Of a stretch of 64,000 nt of DNA, positions 11,414 to 22,542 are shown in pieces. A model generated the notes under the pieces. The model did not search any database, was not told where the DNA came from, and saw only the letters and a list, made by a program, of their open reading frames with translations. Position 1 is the first letter of the stretch. The number at the start of each line of letters is the position of its first letter. The position numbers and the translations under genes were made by a program. The stretch is from Astrothelium macrocarpum (taxonomy: Eukaryota > Ascomycota > Dothideomycetes > Trypetheliales > Trypetheliaceae): NCBI GenBank assembly GCA_021030915.1, contig JAGEMR010000124.1, forward strand, positions 21,752 through 85,751, read 5' to 3'.

Positions 11414-13150
11414 CTAAACGACCGCCTGTGGATTGGCAGTTGGCTCCAGAGGCACGATACTCGCATCACACACGCGGAGGTTGGCCGTACCATAGACGCG
11501 CAGTCTATTGTCCACCACACCGCCAATGGCACGTGGCATCATCGAGCATGCGCCTGTGTAATGGTGAGCACCGTCCACCGTCTGGCGAACATAGTCTTTG
11601 GCCACCTCCAGGTCCGTAAACCGCTTAGTTATCGGCTTCAGATGGCGCGTGATGGGCTCGGCGTGGCTGACGATGTCCTCCGTGAAGCGGACCTGGCGTG
11701 CCAGGACCTCGAGGTCGAGCGGGTGCGAGAAATACCGAGAGTCCACGCTCACGCCCTCGTTGGTGCCGGCGTTCTCCGGAGCCGCGCTGGTGATGTGAAC
11801 GGATCCGCGGGAAAGCGGGTGTGAGAGCTCGATTGCGATCGAAACGTGTTTTCCGGGAGCGCGGTAGTCAGGGCTGGGGCCAGCGAAAGGCGCATACGCT
11901 GTGCCGAAGATGTAACTGCCCAGTGCTTCTGAAGGACCGGCGAGAATGCTGCGTACGAACTTCTCATGTGCAGCGGCAAAGTCTGGCGTGGTTTGCAGAG
12001 AGCGTTTGGCCTCCGAAGCGGGATCCTGAGCAGTGAACAACTTTTCCACTTCTTTGCGCCCGTCTTCGGTATAGAACTCAGGCAGCGGCAGCTGGGCCAT
12101 TGTGATCATATTGCTAGTACTCAGAGGGCCTGTCCCCTTGGTGCCGTAGTCCTGCATCGCAGCGGCAACGGCATCGGGTTCCTGGCGAAAGTAAGCATCG
12201 ATGGTATCCGCATCATCGTTCGCTTCGAACGTCAGTCCTGTATAGATGTGGTTTTGGAGGTTCTCTCCGACATATGGGTTATCGACTACGACGTTGATTC
12301 CCAATGGCCGAAGCAGTTCAGAGCCGCCTATCCCCGAAAGCTCGAGGAGTCGGGGCGAATTGATGGCGCCGGCGGAAATGATGATCTCTTTGCGAGCTTC
12401 GATAGTCTGGGAAGGTCCGTCCCTCGTGACGAACTGAACGCCTTTGGCGACAGCGTCGCCGCCTGGAGAGGGTTTCTCAAGCAATACCTTCGTCACAGTC
12501 GTCTCGGTTCGAATCGTGAGATTGGACCTGCTTCGAATCGGATCCAGATGGGCATTTGTAGCATAGCTTCTCTGTTTTGTCTTGGGATCGATAGTCTCTG
12601 GGGCGATAATCGGTCCGCCAACTCGGCCGGAGAGAGGGTTTGTCTCAGGAAATCCCACGGAGCCCAGACCGTCAATCCAGGCTTTCTCCCAAACGCTTTC
12701 AGGCTCAGCCAGAGTAATCTGTAATGGACTACTGCCTTCGGTCCTCCCCGAGGTCTTGTGTATAGTGTACGACTTCTCCAGAGCCTTCCTGTACGCGGCG
12801 TAGTCCCAGCCGTCATTGCCCAAATTCTTCCATCCCTCCACGGTCGCCTCGGACGTGGGTGTGAAGAGGAAGCTGTTAATAGCGCTCGAACCTCCCAAGG
12901 CCTTTCCCTGCGGGATCGTGATTTGCCTCTTGATCTCACCATTGGTGGTTGTCTTGAATGCCCAGTCATTCGGAGAATGCGTCAGCAGGGGCCAGACGCC
13001 TGGAGTCAAGATGTTTGGGTCGGCGGTACGGTCTTGACCGCTTTCGAGAACGACCACCTGAAGATGAGGGTCCTCGGAGAGGCGATTGGCGAGCACAAGA
13101 CCCGACGTACCACCACCAATGATGACGATATCGTAGGTCTCCGAAGACAT
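11414..13150 (-). CDS. GMC oxidoreductase (choline dehydrogenase/aryl-alcohol oxidase family), amber-truncated
   Basis: Single exon of 578 codons from the ATG at 13150; a further in-frame ATG lies 21 codons upstream, but the chosen one places the dinucleotide-binding strand at residue 6 as usual. Seen: the Rossmann motif GGGTSGLVLANRLSE (residues 12-26), GMC signature 1 (GKALGGSSAINSFLF), signature 2 (GAINSPRLLELSGIG) and the C-terminal CDASIVPLEPTANPQ block. The frame stops at TAG (11414-11416), exactly where relatives continue with Tyr. Seventeen further family-like codons (GVAELAASFIKDD) follow before TAA at 11366-11368. The loss removes the last helix only, so a working FAD enzyme is still possible. 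There is no signal peptide, so it is probably intracellular. Substrate unknown. Confidence 0.85.
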   Translation of the reverse strand: MSSETYDIVIIGGGTSGLVLANRLSEDPHLQVVVLESGQDRTADPNILTPGVWPLLTHSPNDWAFKTTTNGEIKRQITIPQGKALGGSSAINSFLFTPTSEATVEGWKNLGNDGWDYAAYRKALEKSYTIHKTSGRTEGSSPLQITLAEPESVWEKAWIDGLGSVGFPETNPLSGRVGGPIIAPETIDPKTKQRSYATNAHLDPIRSRSNLTIRTETTVTKVLLEKPSPGGDAVAKGVQFVTRDGPSQTIEARKEIIISAGAINSPRLLELSGIGGSELLRPLGINVVVDNPYVGENLQNHIYTGLTFEANDDADTIDAYFRQEPDAVAAAMQDYGTKGTGPLSTSNMITMAQLPLPEFYTEDGRKEVEKLFTAQDPASEAKRSLQTTPDFAAAHEKFVRSILAGPSEALGSYIFGTAYAPFAGPSPDYRAPGKHVSIAIELSHPLSRGSVHITSAAPENAGTNEGVSVDSRYFSHPLDLEVLARQVRFTEDIVSHAEPITRHLKPITKRFTDLEVAKDYVRQTVDGAHHYTGACSMMPRAIGGVVDNRLRVYGTANLRVCDASIVPLEPTANPQAVV

Positions 13151-13716
13151 CTTGGCGTTGTTATTCCGGAAGATGAAAAAGTAGCAGATTTCGAGGAAGG
13201 ACTTCGACGACAAAAGTCAACGCGCTAAAAGTATCCCAGCAGCCTCTCTCCGCTGAATCGTCGGGGGAGTGCGAGACGGGGAGGAACAGAAGCGGCGAGT
13301 GGGATTGTTGGAACTTGCTGCTATTCACGGCCGTTTGGTTGGTATGTAGTGAATGTACTGCATCAAAAAGGCTGAAGCGGCCTGTAACCTTCTGCGATAC
13401 GTAACACTGTGTTGGCTGACGTCCATCGGTTTCCAATCAAATCAGCTGAACAGGCTGCATTTGTGCGGCGCAGGTACAGGATTGCAACGTCAGACGGACA
13501 GGAAGCGGCACATTGCACCTCAAAGCAAAATGCGTGATCCACTAGGATCCACCCGAGACTGTCGCATTAGGAGCAGTCACTCCCGCTTGAGCTGGACTAC
13601 CAGCTTTTAGTGAAATTTGATCACCTATTAAATCTACTGACATTCAATATAAGATTTGAACTTTGAAATAGGAATAAGGTAGTTATATATATTATTATTT
13701 CGGTCCAGTCCATATT
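13151..13716. other. Intergenic between GMC gene start and NLR gene end
   Basis: This holds the GMC promoter and the 3' flank of the NLR gene. Short open frames on both strands have no recognisable product. Confidence 0.4.
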
Positions 13717-16700
13717 TCAGTTAGGGTTCTCACAAGTGCCTTCGATTCGTTTCCTTTTCAAGTCCGATCGTTCGACTGCGGAGGTAATCTTTCGCTTTGT
13801 ATCAGAATCACGACCATGAACACGTGACTGTATCCTCATTGAAGCCGTAGGTATGGTGGCCAGATTTCTTTCAATTAACATAGGGTGTTCTTCCCTGACA
13901 ATCTCGTCAAATGAATACCATTCCTGAGATGGCTTATTCCATATGATGCGGATTATGTCGTCACTGTTATGGCCGTGAGTCTGTCCTCTTAGAAGTACTG
14001 GCAGGTTTGACCTCAGTTCCCGCGGCACTTTAGAAAGTAGCGCTTGTTGCGCATAACCATCGTTTGCGACAGTCTGTAATGTGACTGAGTTTGAAGACTG
14101 TTGGAGAAGCGAAGCCTGCAGAACACCTTCTTCGTTTCTAGTGACGACAAGATCGTTCGACTTTTGAACCAGGGGAGGATCTGAACGCACCATACTCATC
14201 GCTCTTTTTTTCGCGGGAACCAGTGTTTTACAAGCACCAGATGACGCTGTGGATAGGTCATCTCTCAGTACATCTTCTCTCTCTTGGGATGATGCTCTAA
14301 AAATACCACTTGTCAAGTCAACAATGCTATAACGACAGTTCTTTGTAGGATCAAGGCTCGAATGACACTCTGGTGTTTCTTCAACATAGATAAGATAATC
14401 CAATATCAAAACGTTCCGAATTGAGTCGCCAAATACGACAGGGAATTGGAACTCGAGTTCTCTGAGTCGCGGAGTCTCATCCTCTGTGTGGCCAAGATGT
14501 CCGGTAGATATCAGTTCTTGCACCTTTGCTGGATCAATCTCCAGAAAGATTCGGAACCGAATCTGGGAGGTGCTGAGAGACCAAATTTCATATGAAGCTC
14601 GCCATCCGAAAGCACATCGCGAGTCTTGCTGTGGCAGCTCTAGAACGCGTCTTTGGTTAAATATTAGTAAGACTATAGCCTTATCTGCTGTAATACTCTT
14701 CTTACCTTGGGACCAAAATCTTGACCAGCCCGAGTTCCATGGAAACCTCAAAAGTATGAGATTCAATTAGGATGGCTTTATCCTGGTCGTGAGTTGCACC
14801 TCTTAAGCTTTTCCAAGTTGCTCCTGGAGCTTTCGGCCAGAAATCAGACGACACATGGCCGGAGATGCTTGGGTTCCATATCTCGTTCGGAGTCTCATTC
14901 AAAACTAAATCCCAATCCTTTTTGAGCCTTTTGATATCCATCGATAGTAGCCAAAGTGCTGCAGTGATATCCTCGAGTTTTTTTAACGTCAAGTGAATTC
15001 ACCCTCGACAACAACACTTGACCCAAAGATGAAACAAGGACGTCCAACTGTGGAGTCAATCCAAAGAGCCATGATGCCTCAATCCATGTGGCGACACGCT
15101 CTTTTGATGAAATAAAATCTTTGGTCCGTTGAACTGACCGGAGAAAACTTGGTACCTCGAGGATCCCGGCTTCATTTGAAGACGAATCAAGCCCCGCTGT
15201 GTAGTGCCGTGTCCAAAACGCAATACTGTATTGTAGGAAAGGATGTCGGGTAATGATCTCGGCTTTGTCCGGTGTAAGGTGTGGACAACCACTCAGCGGT
15301 CCAGACGGGACCTGTTCCAACATGTAAATCAAACACAGATCTGCTAGCTGCAACTGGACTTGGGTAATATTCAGGCGGAAATAAACGCAAGGCGAAATGT
15401 GCCCCTCGAAAGATCTTCCGCAGAGATATTCTCTTACAGATGGATGGATGAAACGGACCGTGTGGTCAGCACTTAACTCGAGCAGAGCTCCAGACATTCT
15501 GGTTAGAGCCTGCTCAATACCAGGAATTATTCTTCCGCTCGATGTGTCCCTTCCGGAAGCAATGGAAATAGCAATCCCGAACTCATCAATAAGCAAAGGC
15601 CGAAAAGCTTCAGCGACCCAAGCAAACGCTTTGTGTACGGTAAATCTACCGTTGCCTGGAAGTCGCTGATGTAACTTTTGCAAAATAGCATCGTACATTC
15701 GATCAAGACCGTCGAAGTTATTGAGAGAAAAAAGCGCCTCTATCCGGTCTTGAGGTGTAAACGTATCGCATCTGAGGTACTCAATCAGTAACCTTGCCCA
15801 CAGGAACATGCCGTTCGCACGATTAGATACGGTGGCAGCCACATTCTGTAAATTCATGTTACAACCCAACAAAGCGTCGTCAACCAAGTTCTGAAGACCA
15901 GAGTGGATGAACGCTTCAATGTCGGTAATGTTCTGCTGAGAGGCCAGTTGAACGCAGGAGGCTCGTTCCAAAAGGGCTTTCGGTACATGTAAGTCAGGTC
16001 TGCAGAATACCGCCACCTTGGTTTTTGTGATCTCGGTAGGTTGCAAGGTAGCCCGCGCGTAGAGTTGATCTGCCGGTTCCTCGCGGGAACAGGGGAAACA
16101 ATTAGTTACTCTGGCCAGGAAGTTGAAGAAGTTCTGCGTATCTGAACACTCATCAACACCATCAAAGACGAGTGTTATTCCTTCTAAGCGCTGCAGGATA
16201 ATTTGGATTAGACTAAGGGTCTCGTCGTTTGTTGCCTTCAATTCTTCCAGGTCTGCTTCGGCCTCCGGGTAAACACTTTCGCCCATCGCGAAACAAGCCA
16301 GATCGAGTGTTTCTCTGTCATGTTTATTAGCCTGCAAGAGCTGTGCAAGAACCGCCCGAAATCCACAGATTGACTGGCAAGTTTGAGGTTGCCGCTTATC
16401 ATAGAAATAGAAGACTGTGCGGGAATCCATAGGTTGTGATAAAACTTTCTTGCCAGTATCGAGGGAGTATTTCAAGTGCCCGATTAGGCTTGCGCAGAGA
16501 TATGTTTTTCCGTATCCTGGTTTGCCTAAAGTTTGTTTAATTAGATGCTGATTTTTTGTTATTAATGACAATATACCTTGCACCAGCAATAAACTGCGGT
16601 CGTCCGAGCCCTCTAAATCCTGTGTTTCCCAAGCCTTGTAGCATGGTTCACTAAAGAACCACCCGCAAGTCCCAGGGAAGCGGCTGTTGGCATCGTCGAA

Positions 16701-17786
16701 GGACTGTTGCCAGCCAGGAGGTCTAATCCATCTGATCAGACGCCGAATGCCGTTACCTAATAAATTTTGTCAATGATTAGAAGTTCTGCATCCCCTGATC
16801 TGCTCACTTGCGATTCCCTCTTCATCTTGATGTCTCCTGGATTGTTCCACAGAAGATATATCTGACCGAAGCGCCTTCACAAGCTGTTCCATCTGGCTTG
16901 CTTTCTTTTGGAGTATCTCAAATTCTTTTAGAACATTGGTTGCGTGATCAAGTTTCAGCTCCAAAGAAAGACTTTGCGTATGCTGGTCGAAGCTCTGGAA
17001 AAACTTTTTAAAGCGAGTATCAAATGGCTGCCAGGAAAGATCTTTGAGGAGTGCCACCGTTCGGAACCGGCTTCCTATAATGATGTGTCAGATTTGCTGC
17101 TAGAAAAGCTTGAAATTGCTTACCTCTTCGAGCAGCGAATAAACCGTGAATGTCTTGACAGAACGCAACAAGATCAGCATAGACACATGCCAAGGCCATT
17201 GTCAAACGTGATGGTAGCTGTTGATCCCGCTCTCTAGACCGGGTTTGCAAAAGTGAAATGTAAGTTTCGATACTTGGTAGACTAAACGCAACCTTTTCGA
17301 ACACCCGGCCGAGTTTCTCGATGAATCCAGTATAATGCGCTCCTATCTAGGTAGATCGTGAGCCGCATTTCCAGCCTATTTGTCTATGGTAAATCGCTGA
17401 CCGTGAATAAGAATCGAAGCGCACCCCATACTAAGGCGGCGTATTCGGGGCGAGATTGTATTAACATGTTGACCACTTCGAAATAAGGCGTCAATAGCTC
17501 TGCTAGACCTCCAAGTTTTTGGAGTAGTCCTCCAAGTCTAGAGTTTCGGAGTGGGTGCTCCTCGTAAATTTGCTTGACGCTTTCGAGCATTGACGCTGAA
17601 TCTGAATATGCTTCGAACACCTTCCTCTCATCTTCAGTAAGAGAGCTTCGGAAATTAATGCATACTTTCTGGAAAATTTCCGTTGGCGCTAAATTCCTAG
17701 ATACAATCTGGTCAAATGCAGCACAGCTTTGAAACCCGCGAATCTTACCCTCTCAATGAAGCGTGAGCTGGCCTAGTCGATGCCAT
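13717..17786 (-). CDS. NACHT-domain NLR (STAND) protein with one frameshift
   Basis: Seven exons: 17749-17786, 17402-17696, 17124-17346, 16808-17074, 16577-16756, 14706-16525 and 13717-14650. Every junction keeps phase, with introns of about 49-55 nt. The model is about 1251 aa. The N-terminal third fits the fungal DUF7708-type effector/adaptor region (PEYAALVWGALRFLFT). NACHT follows with Walker A GKPGYGKT at residues 335-342 and Walker B LVFDGVDE at about 453-460, then winged-helix-like segments (RFIHPSVREYL). The C-terminal region shows no WD40, ankyrin or TPR repeats and ends basic. One extra base in a run of seven T (plus strand, 14978-14984) breaks the frame; six would keep it. Family role: non-self recognition and programmed cell death. 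It could be a true null allele or a homopolymer sequencing error. Confidence 0.8.
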
Positions 17787-18581
17787 CTGTAAGTATAGTT
17801 ATCTTACGGATTGCATTCGAATCGATACCATCGAAGGTTCAATCATCATTTAGTGAGTCGCAACTGGAATCATCTGGGCATTGAGATTGTTATGGTCACA
17901 AACCGTTCAGTCTACCTAAGGCATTACTTATGGGGCTGTGCGTCGGCGGTGCCAATAACGTGGATACCGCAGACCCGCAACCCCACGTCAACGTTCCTAC
18001 TTGCATTTTTCGTGATTGGATTTCGCACCGAACAGACGAGGCGAATGCGCCTCGCAGGCTGTGCAAGACCGTTGTTGTCAGGGGTGCACCAGAGCAGTCT
18101 CCAGTGTTGAAGTTGGAGACGAAAAATCATAAGATGAAATTATTGAAGTCCAGGTTCCTCAGAGAGAGACGGAACGGCTATGTACGTTATGAGCTAGTAC
18201 CAATGCGGTAATAGCCACCAAAATAGAGCAGCTTCCTTCAACATCTAGCAGCGCCTAAGCCTACCCGAATCAAGCCTGAAACAGCCTGTGCAAACCTATG
18301 AAGAGCCTGAGCAGGGATTGAGCCGAAGACTAAGTAAGGGTATCAAAAAATACATCTTAACCGATCTGGTTATTGAAGCAAGATGACAACTCCCGTCGTT
18401 TTTCCGCGATATATCAGGCCCTTTTCATAGGACATTATCATCGGTGCTGGGATTATATAATGCAAAATCTATGGACACTAGTGACAACATGGGAGCGATT
18501 AGCTGTTTTATCCCCTCTGTCCGCCCAGAGCAAGCCGTAGGGTGTGAAAGCCTTTAGAATCTATTGATATGACCCTTCTAT
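17787..18581. other. Intergenic upstream of the NLR gene
   Basis: There is no supported gene. Overlapping open frames at 17811-18211 on both strands show no domain. The first 200 bases upstream of the NLR start are its likely promoter. Confidence 0.4.
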
Positions 18582-18905
18582 CTAGTCATTATAGGAGAGC
18601 TTTGTAATACCGCCAGGAAAATTGGGATGTGTGCCGAAGACTTGGGTTATTGGTAGCCCGCTCCAGCCGCACCAAGACCAGCTCGGGAACCTCTCCGGAC
18701 ATCGACATCTTGCCGTTTGTTGAGGTTGCCAAAGCAGAGCAAGGTCGAAATGGAAGTTCAGAAGTCTGTATAAAGATATGGCAGCCATGGCCTTGTTGAT
18801 CGTATTGCCAATGCCATAAAACGCAGTAAGGATATCACCTTCATGAGTGGGTAACCGAGCTATAGATACCAACGAATTTACGATCAAATCACTATGAACT
18901 CTCAA
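18582..18905 (-). pseudogene. HET (heterokaryon incompatibility) domain protein remnant
   Basis: One open frame of 107 codons carries the segment that follows the HET domain in fungal HET proteins: DILTAFYGIGN, then LALLWQPQ, then FPSWSWCGWSG (the PSWSWaGW hallmark). The HET domain proper (about 150 residues with a Y.ALSY.WG motif) is not found upstream within the 900 bp checked. This is therefore a C-terminal fragment, or one exon of a heavily eroded gene. It sits 0.8 kb upstream of the NLR gene, consistent with a cluster of incompatibility-type genes. Confidence 0.7.
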
Positions 18906-19387
18906 CTCTGCTCGGAATGTCTACCCGTGAGTATCTTACCTCTATGGTACGGTACTAGCATGATGTATACGTCATAATGACGAAGTTAAACATTCATCGG
19001 ACAATTGCTGAGAAAGTGCAGTTGAAGCATTTGGCCTCTTAGATACGGCATACATACACGGAAGAATAGTAGACTAAATGAGACTATCTTTGCCTTGACT
19101 CGCTTCGAGTCGATTTGTTCGATGTCTTCCTCTTTTAGTGCAGGCTCACTTTATGCGGCTCGCAACATGGAGGCCGAATGGAGCTGAAGCTAACGAAAGT
19201 CGGGGGTTCGGATTGAACAAAATGGCCCCCCAGCCTCCACATGGCGGCAAGAGTGAGCCGAAAATGACCCACAGGCCACTACCGCTAAAATCGGCAGCCT
19301 CTGAAGCTATACTTCGTTTTTATCTCATTCAAATCCGGTTTCTTTTTTTTTCTGTTGCAGTTGAGTTTGTATTGATTTGTCTGACTA
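18906..19387. other. Intergenic up to the left end of pogo-like element 1
   Basis: This includes the left arm of an imperfect inverted repeat (19225-19304) whose partner lies on the far side of the transposon. An open frame crosses it from 19138 but runs into the transposon end, so it is not called as a gene. Confidence 0.45.
19225..19304 (+). repeat. Left arm of inverted repeat flanking pogo-like element 1
   Basis: It matches the reverse complement of 21264-21335. Both arms, read toward the transposon, translate as a PHGGK-x-EPK-x-THRP peptide, with conservative codon differences between them. The arms lie about 85 and 55 bp outside the transposon ends. Confidence 0.65.
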
Positions 19388-21208
19388 AGTCGGCACATGC
19401 GGAAATGAGCCACCCCCTGTAATGAGCCACTCCACCACCTCCAAATTGTTCCATCTCATTTCCCAGAATTCGTTCCACCACCCACCACAACAGTTCAATA
19501 TGTCTTTCCGTGAGGGCATTATTACTTCTGCTATCGCTGATTATAAATCAGGTGTTTTTTCCTCAATAAATCAAACCGTTATCGCGTACGACCTGCCCAA
19601 ATTCATTCTCAAAAAACGTATTAAAGGACAAACAAATATATATATAAATCATGAATATCAATAATGATTGATTTCATTTCAGAAGAAATTTGTTATTGAA
19701 TGGATTATTGAGAAAGATGATTGAGGATTTTCTTCTAATCATATTCATATTCATAATATGATTATTCGAATTATTTATTCCATCAGAAATAATCAATCAA
19801 TTAGTAAAAATTGAATTCACGATTTTATTAAACGAAATTTATATGTTATTTCGATGATTGGACGAAAATTAGATAATAAAAAAACAGAATACGTATCAAA
19901 AGAAATAATTATCACGTTTTTTATTTCGGTAAAGAAGACGCGGAAACGGCTGAATATTCGACTGGAAAATATATATAATATGGACGAATAAGATACAGAT
20001 TTAGGCATTTATACGAATTCAATAATAATTGCTCATTCAAATAAGAAATAGATTTATAAAAAAATATCATAAAATAAAAAATGGATCACCGTTATCAAAA
20101 TTATGAATTTATTAGGTCAATATATTCATCCATTCATCATTTTTAAAGAAAAACATTTTCAAATAAACTGATTCATTTTAAATGAATTATCTGATTGATA
20201 TTATATTATCTCATTAAATGGCTGGATATCAAATGAAATAGGATTTGGCTGATTGACGCGTATATTTGATCCACAAACATATCCTAAAGATGGTGGATTC
20301 CGGCTATTAATCTTTGACGGTCATGGCAATTATATCAGTATAGATTTCCTCTATATTTATAAAATTAAATTCAAAATCGAATTGGTGTTTTTATCTTTTC
20401 ATATATTTCATATCCTTTAATCATTAGATTTATATGGCTTTAGTTCTGTCAAAATGTGTTACCGTAGTCATATCGAAATCCTGGCCCGTTTGGATGATGC
20501 TATTGTTATTAAAAAGGATCGGTTCATCCATTATTATAATCTCGTATGTTAAAAAGATTTTATCGAACGAAATATTAGAATTGAATGGAAAACAGCAGAT
20601 TTGGTATCATTCAATTCATCTATTCCGTACAATTCATCATTCGTTTTTGATATATCTATTTTATTTTCTGAAAATACCATTTTTTTATAACGGAAATGTA
20701 TTCGATCCAATTTCTTATCTGCTATTGAAATATCTCAAAATAAATAATAATTTCAAAAAATTATTCGTACGATTGGAAAAATTATTAAAATAGACAGAAA
20801 TATGAGACGTTTATTTCATAAAATAAATAAGACATTAGAAATAATAATTATTAAATATATAATACTGAAGAATGAGAATAAATAATTTCAATTTCAATTA
20901 AAACGAATGATTCATAAATTTAAATAAAAAATTATCAAAATTAATACGAATGCGAAATTTGCTAATATTGAGGAGATCGCATAAGCTGTTCATGAAACTA
21001 TTACTGAGGAGGCGGCTCAACCAATCAAATCAATTCCAAAACAAAAAAAAACATCTGCGAACGCTTCTGCGCAACCTGTATTTACTCATATGTGTACACA
21101 ATTCCAATCTTAGCTGTTGTTGTTGTGATAATTACGAACGAATTAATGAGACGAAATGTGGTGGAGTGGCTCATTACGGGGGGTGGCTCATTTCCGCATG
21201 TGCCGACT
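19388..21208 (+). mobile_element. Degenerate pogo/Fot1-like DNA transposon, element 1
   Basis: The 1821-bp element has terminal inverted repeats of about 50 bp starting AGTCGGCACATGCGG, with one mismatch, flanked on both sides by TA as in Tc1/mariner-pogo insertions. Each repeat contains two copies of AATGAGCCAC. Inside, a plus-strand start at 19501 opens a psq-like helix-turn-helix (SAIADYKSGVFSSINQ ... LKKRIKG) typical of Fot1/pogo transposases. The frame is then destroyed by many stops in AT-rich sequence. A recognisable C-terminus (EEAAQPIKSIPK ... VFTHMCTQFQ) appears near 20990-21110. Not autonomous. Confidence 0.85.
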
Positions 21209-21263
21209 TACCAGCCCTTTAAATTTTATAGAGATATATCTATCATGAATTGAGGGTCCGGAG

Positions 21264-21335
21264 CTGCTAATTTGGTGGTGGTGGCCTGTGTGTCAACTTC
21301 GGCTCAATCTTACCGCCGTGCGGAGCCTGGACTTC
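21264..21335 (-). repeat. Right arm of inverted repeat flanking pogo-like element 1
   Basis: Partner of 19225-19304 in opposite orientation. It keeps the PHGGK-x-EPK-x-THRP reading on the minus strand, running toward the transposon. Confidence 0.65.
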
Positions 21336-21596
21336 ATGTTCTTGCCAGACTCTCGTCCGTACCAGCACGTAAGGCATCATCGTTTGACCGCCACAAATGC
21401 ATTTAGTAATCATGAGAAGCTGTGTATCGGCCGCGTTGCCGGAGGTAGATTTTGAAGGTGTGACTGCAGTGTATATAGCTGCATGAATGGTAGCATTTGC
21501 TATTGCATACAGGTACAATCCTCTCTGCGTTCCTCCATCGCTTTCGTCTTGTTCTCTTCCTGCTCTCCGTTTCCGTCGCAACTTCATTTCAGAAGC

Positions 21597-22542
21597 ATGG
21601 AGTTCCGTCCAATGTTCAAGCTCGCGGCGCAGAAGCCGAAATCTCAATCCGCAAGCAATCCCTACGGCGTCATCAACGTACGCAAGCTCTACTACCCATC
21701 CGCTCCATCTCCAGATTAGCATTTAATCCACATCTAAGATCCTCCGCGACCAATTCACTCTCCCGACCTGGCTCGCCATCGGCGCCCTCCTACAAATCCT
21801 CCTCAGCCTCCTCCTCCCCTTTCGCTATGCCATCCTCCCATCCCTACTTCTTCTCGCCACCCACACCATTGACACGCTCCTCGTCTCCCTCAACCTGAAA
21901 CGCAACCCCTTTCTCCACAACGTCACGCCCTCCAAAATCGCTGCCCAGATCCCTTCCCGCAGCGGCTCCTTCGGCAGCACCCCCGGCTCCTCCCCCGTCG
22001 TCGTCTTCCTCCTCGGCGCCAAGATGAACCACCCGCTCGGCGTCCTCGCCCCGGGCGCCCCCAAGATGAACGACTTCGCGCTCCGCATGTTCGCGCAGAT
22101 CGAAGCGCAGAGCGAAGAATACGGCTTCCTCGGTCAGAGCTTCCTGACGAACAACGTGGGGAGCACTAAGAACGAGTTCGTTCAGCTAATGTATTTCCGG
22201 AATGTCGAGGGCGTGCACAAATACGCGCACGGGCCCCTGCACCGGGAAGCTTGGGATTGGTGGAACAAGACGGTTAAGCAGCATTCGCATTTGGCTATCT
22301 GGCATGAGCTGTATAGCGTCCCGGCTGGTGCGTGGGAGTCTCTCTACGTGAACTCGGCGCCCACGGGGCTCGGAGCGACGTTCTATGCCGTGGATAAGAA
22401 GGATGAGGCAGACGGTGAGGGAAGGGAGTGGATGAGCCCCTTGGTGAGTGCGAGGGGGGGCTTGTTGAAGACGAGTGCGGGGAGGATGGCGAGGAGCGAG
22501 GCGAAGGAACATGAGGGTTATGCGGAGGCGGAGTACGTCTGA
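21597..22542 (+). CDS. DUF4188 family (monooxygenase-like) protein
   Basis: Two exons, 21597-21677 and 21739-22542, with a 61-nt GTACGC...AAG intron; 294 aa. After the short first exon come hydrophobic segments (WLAIGALLQILLSLLLPFRY and ILPSLLLLATHTIDTLL), then the conserved DUF4188 body: NNVGSTKNEFVQLMYFRN, HKYAHGPLHREAWDWW and HLAIWHELYSVPAGAWE. This ferredoxin-like fold with a central His is shared with phenylacetaldoxime-dehydratase-like and dimeric alpha-beta-barrel proteins. No reaction is established for the fungal members. Exon 2 is much richer in GC, especially at third positions, than the neighbouring DNA. The promoter contains CT-rich runs. Confidence 0.8.

Noticed and set aside
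11168..12969. Long plus- and minus-frame open readings inside the GMC oxidoreductase
   Set aside because: They overlap a clear FAD enzyme with all signatures and show no domain of their own.
20434..20793. 119-codon hydrophobic open frame inside pogo-like element 1
   Set aside because: AT-rich decay of the transposase gives Ile/Leu/Phe/Lys-rich chance frames; position and flanks show it is transposon interior.
21267..21722. 151-codon minus-strand frame upstream of the DUF4188 gene
   Set aside because: It runs antisense through the first exon of the DUF4188 gene; only the short repeat-arm part is meaningful.
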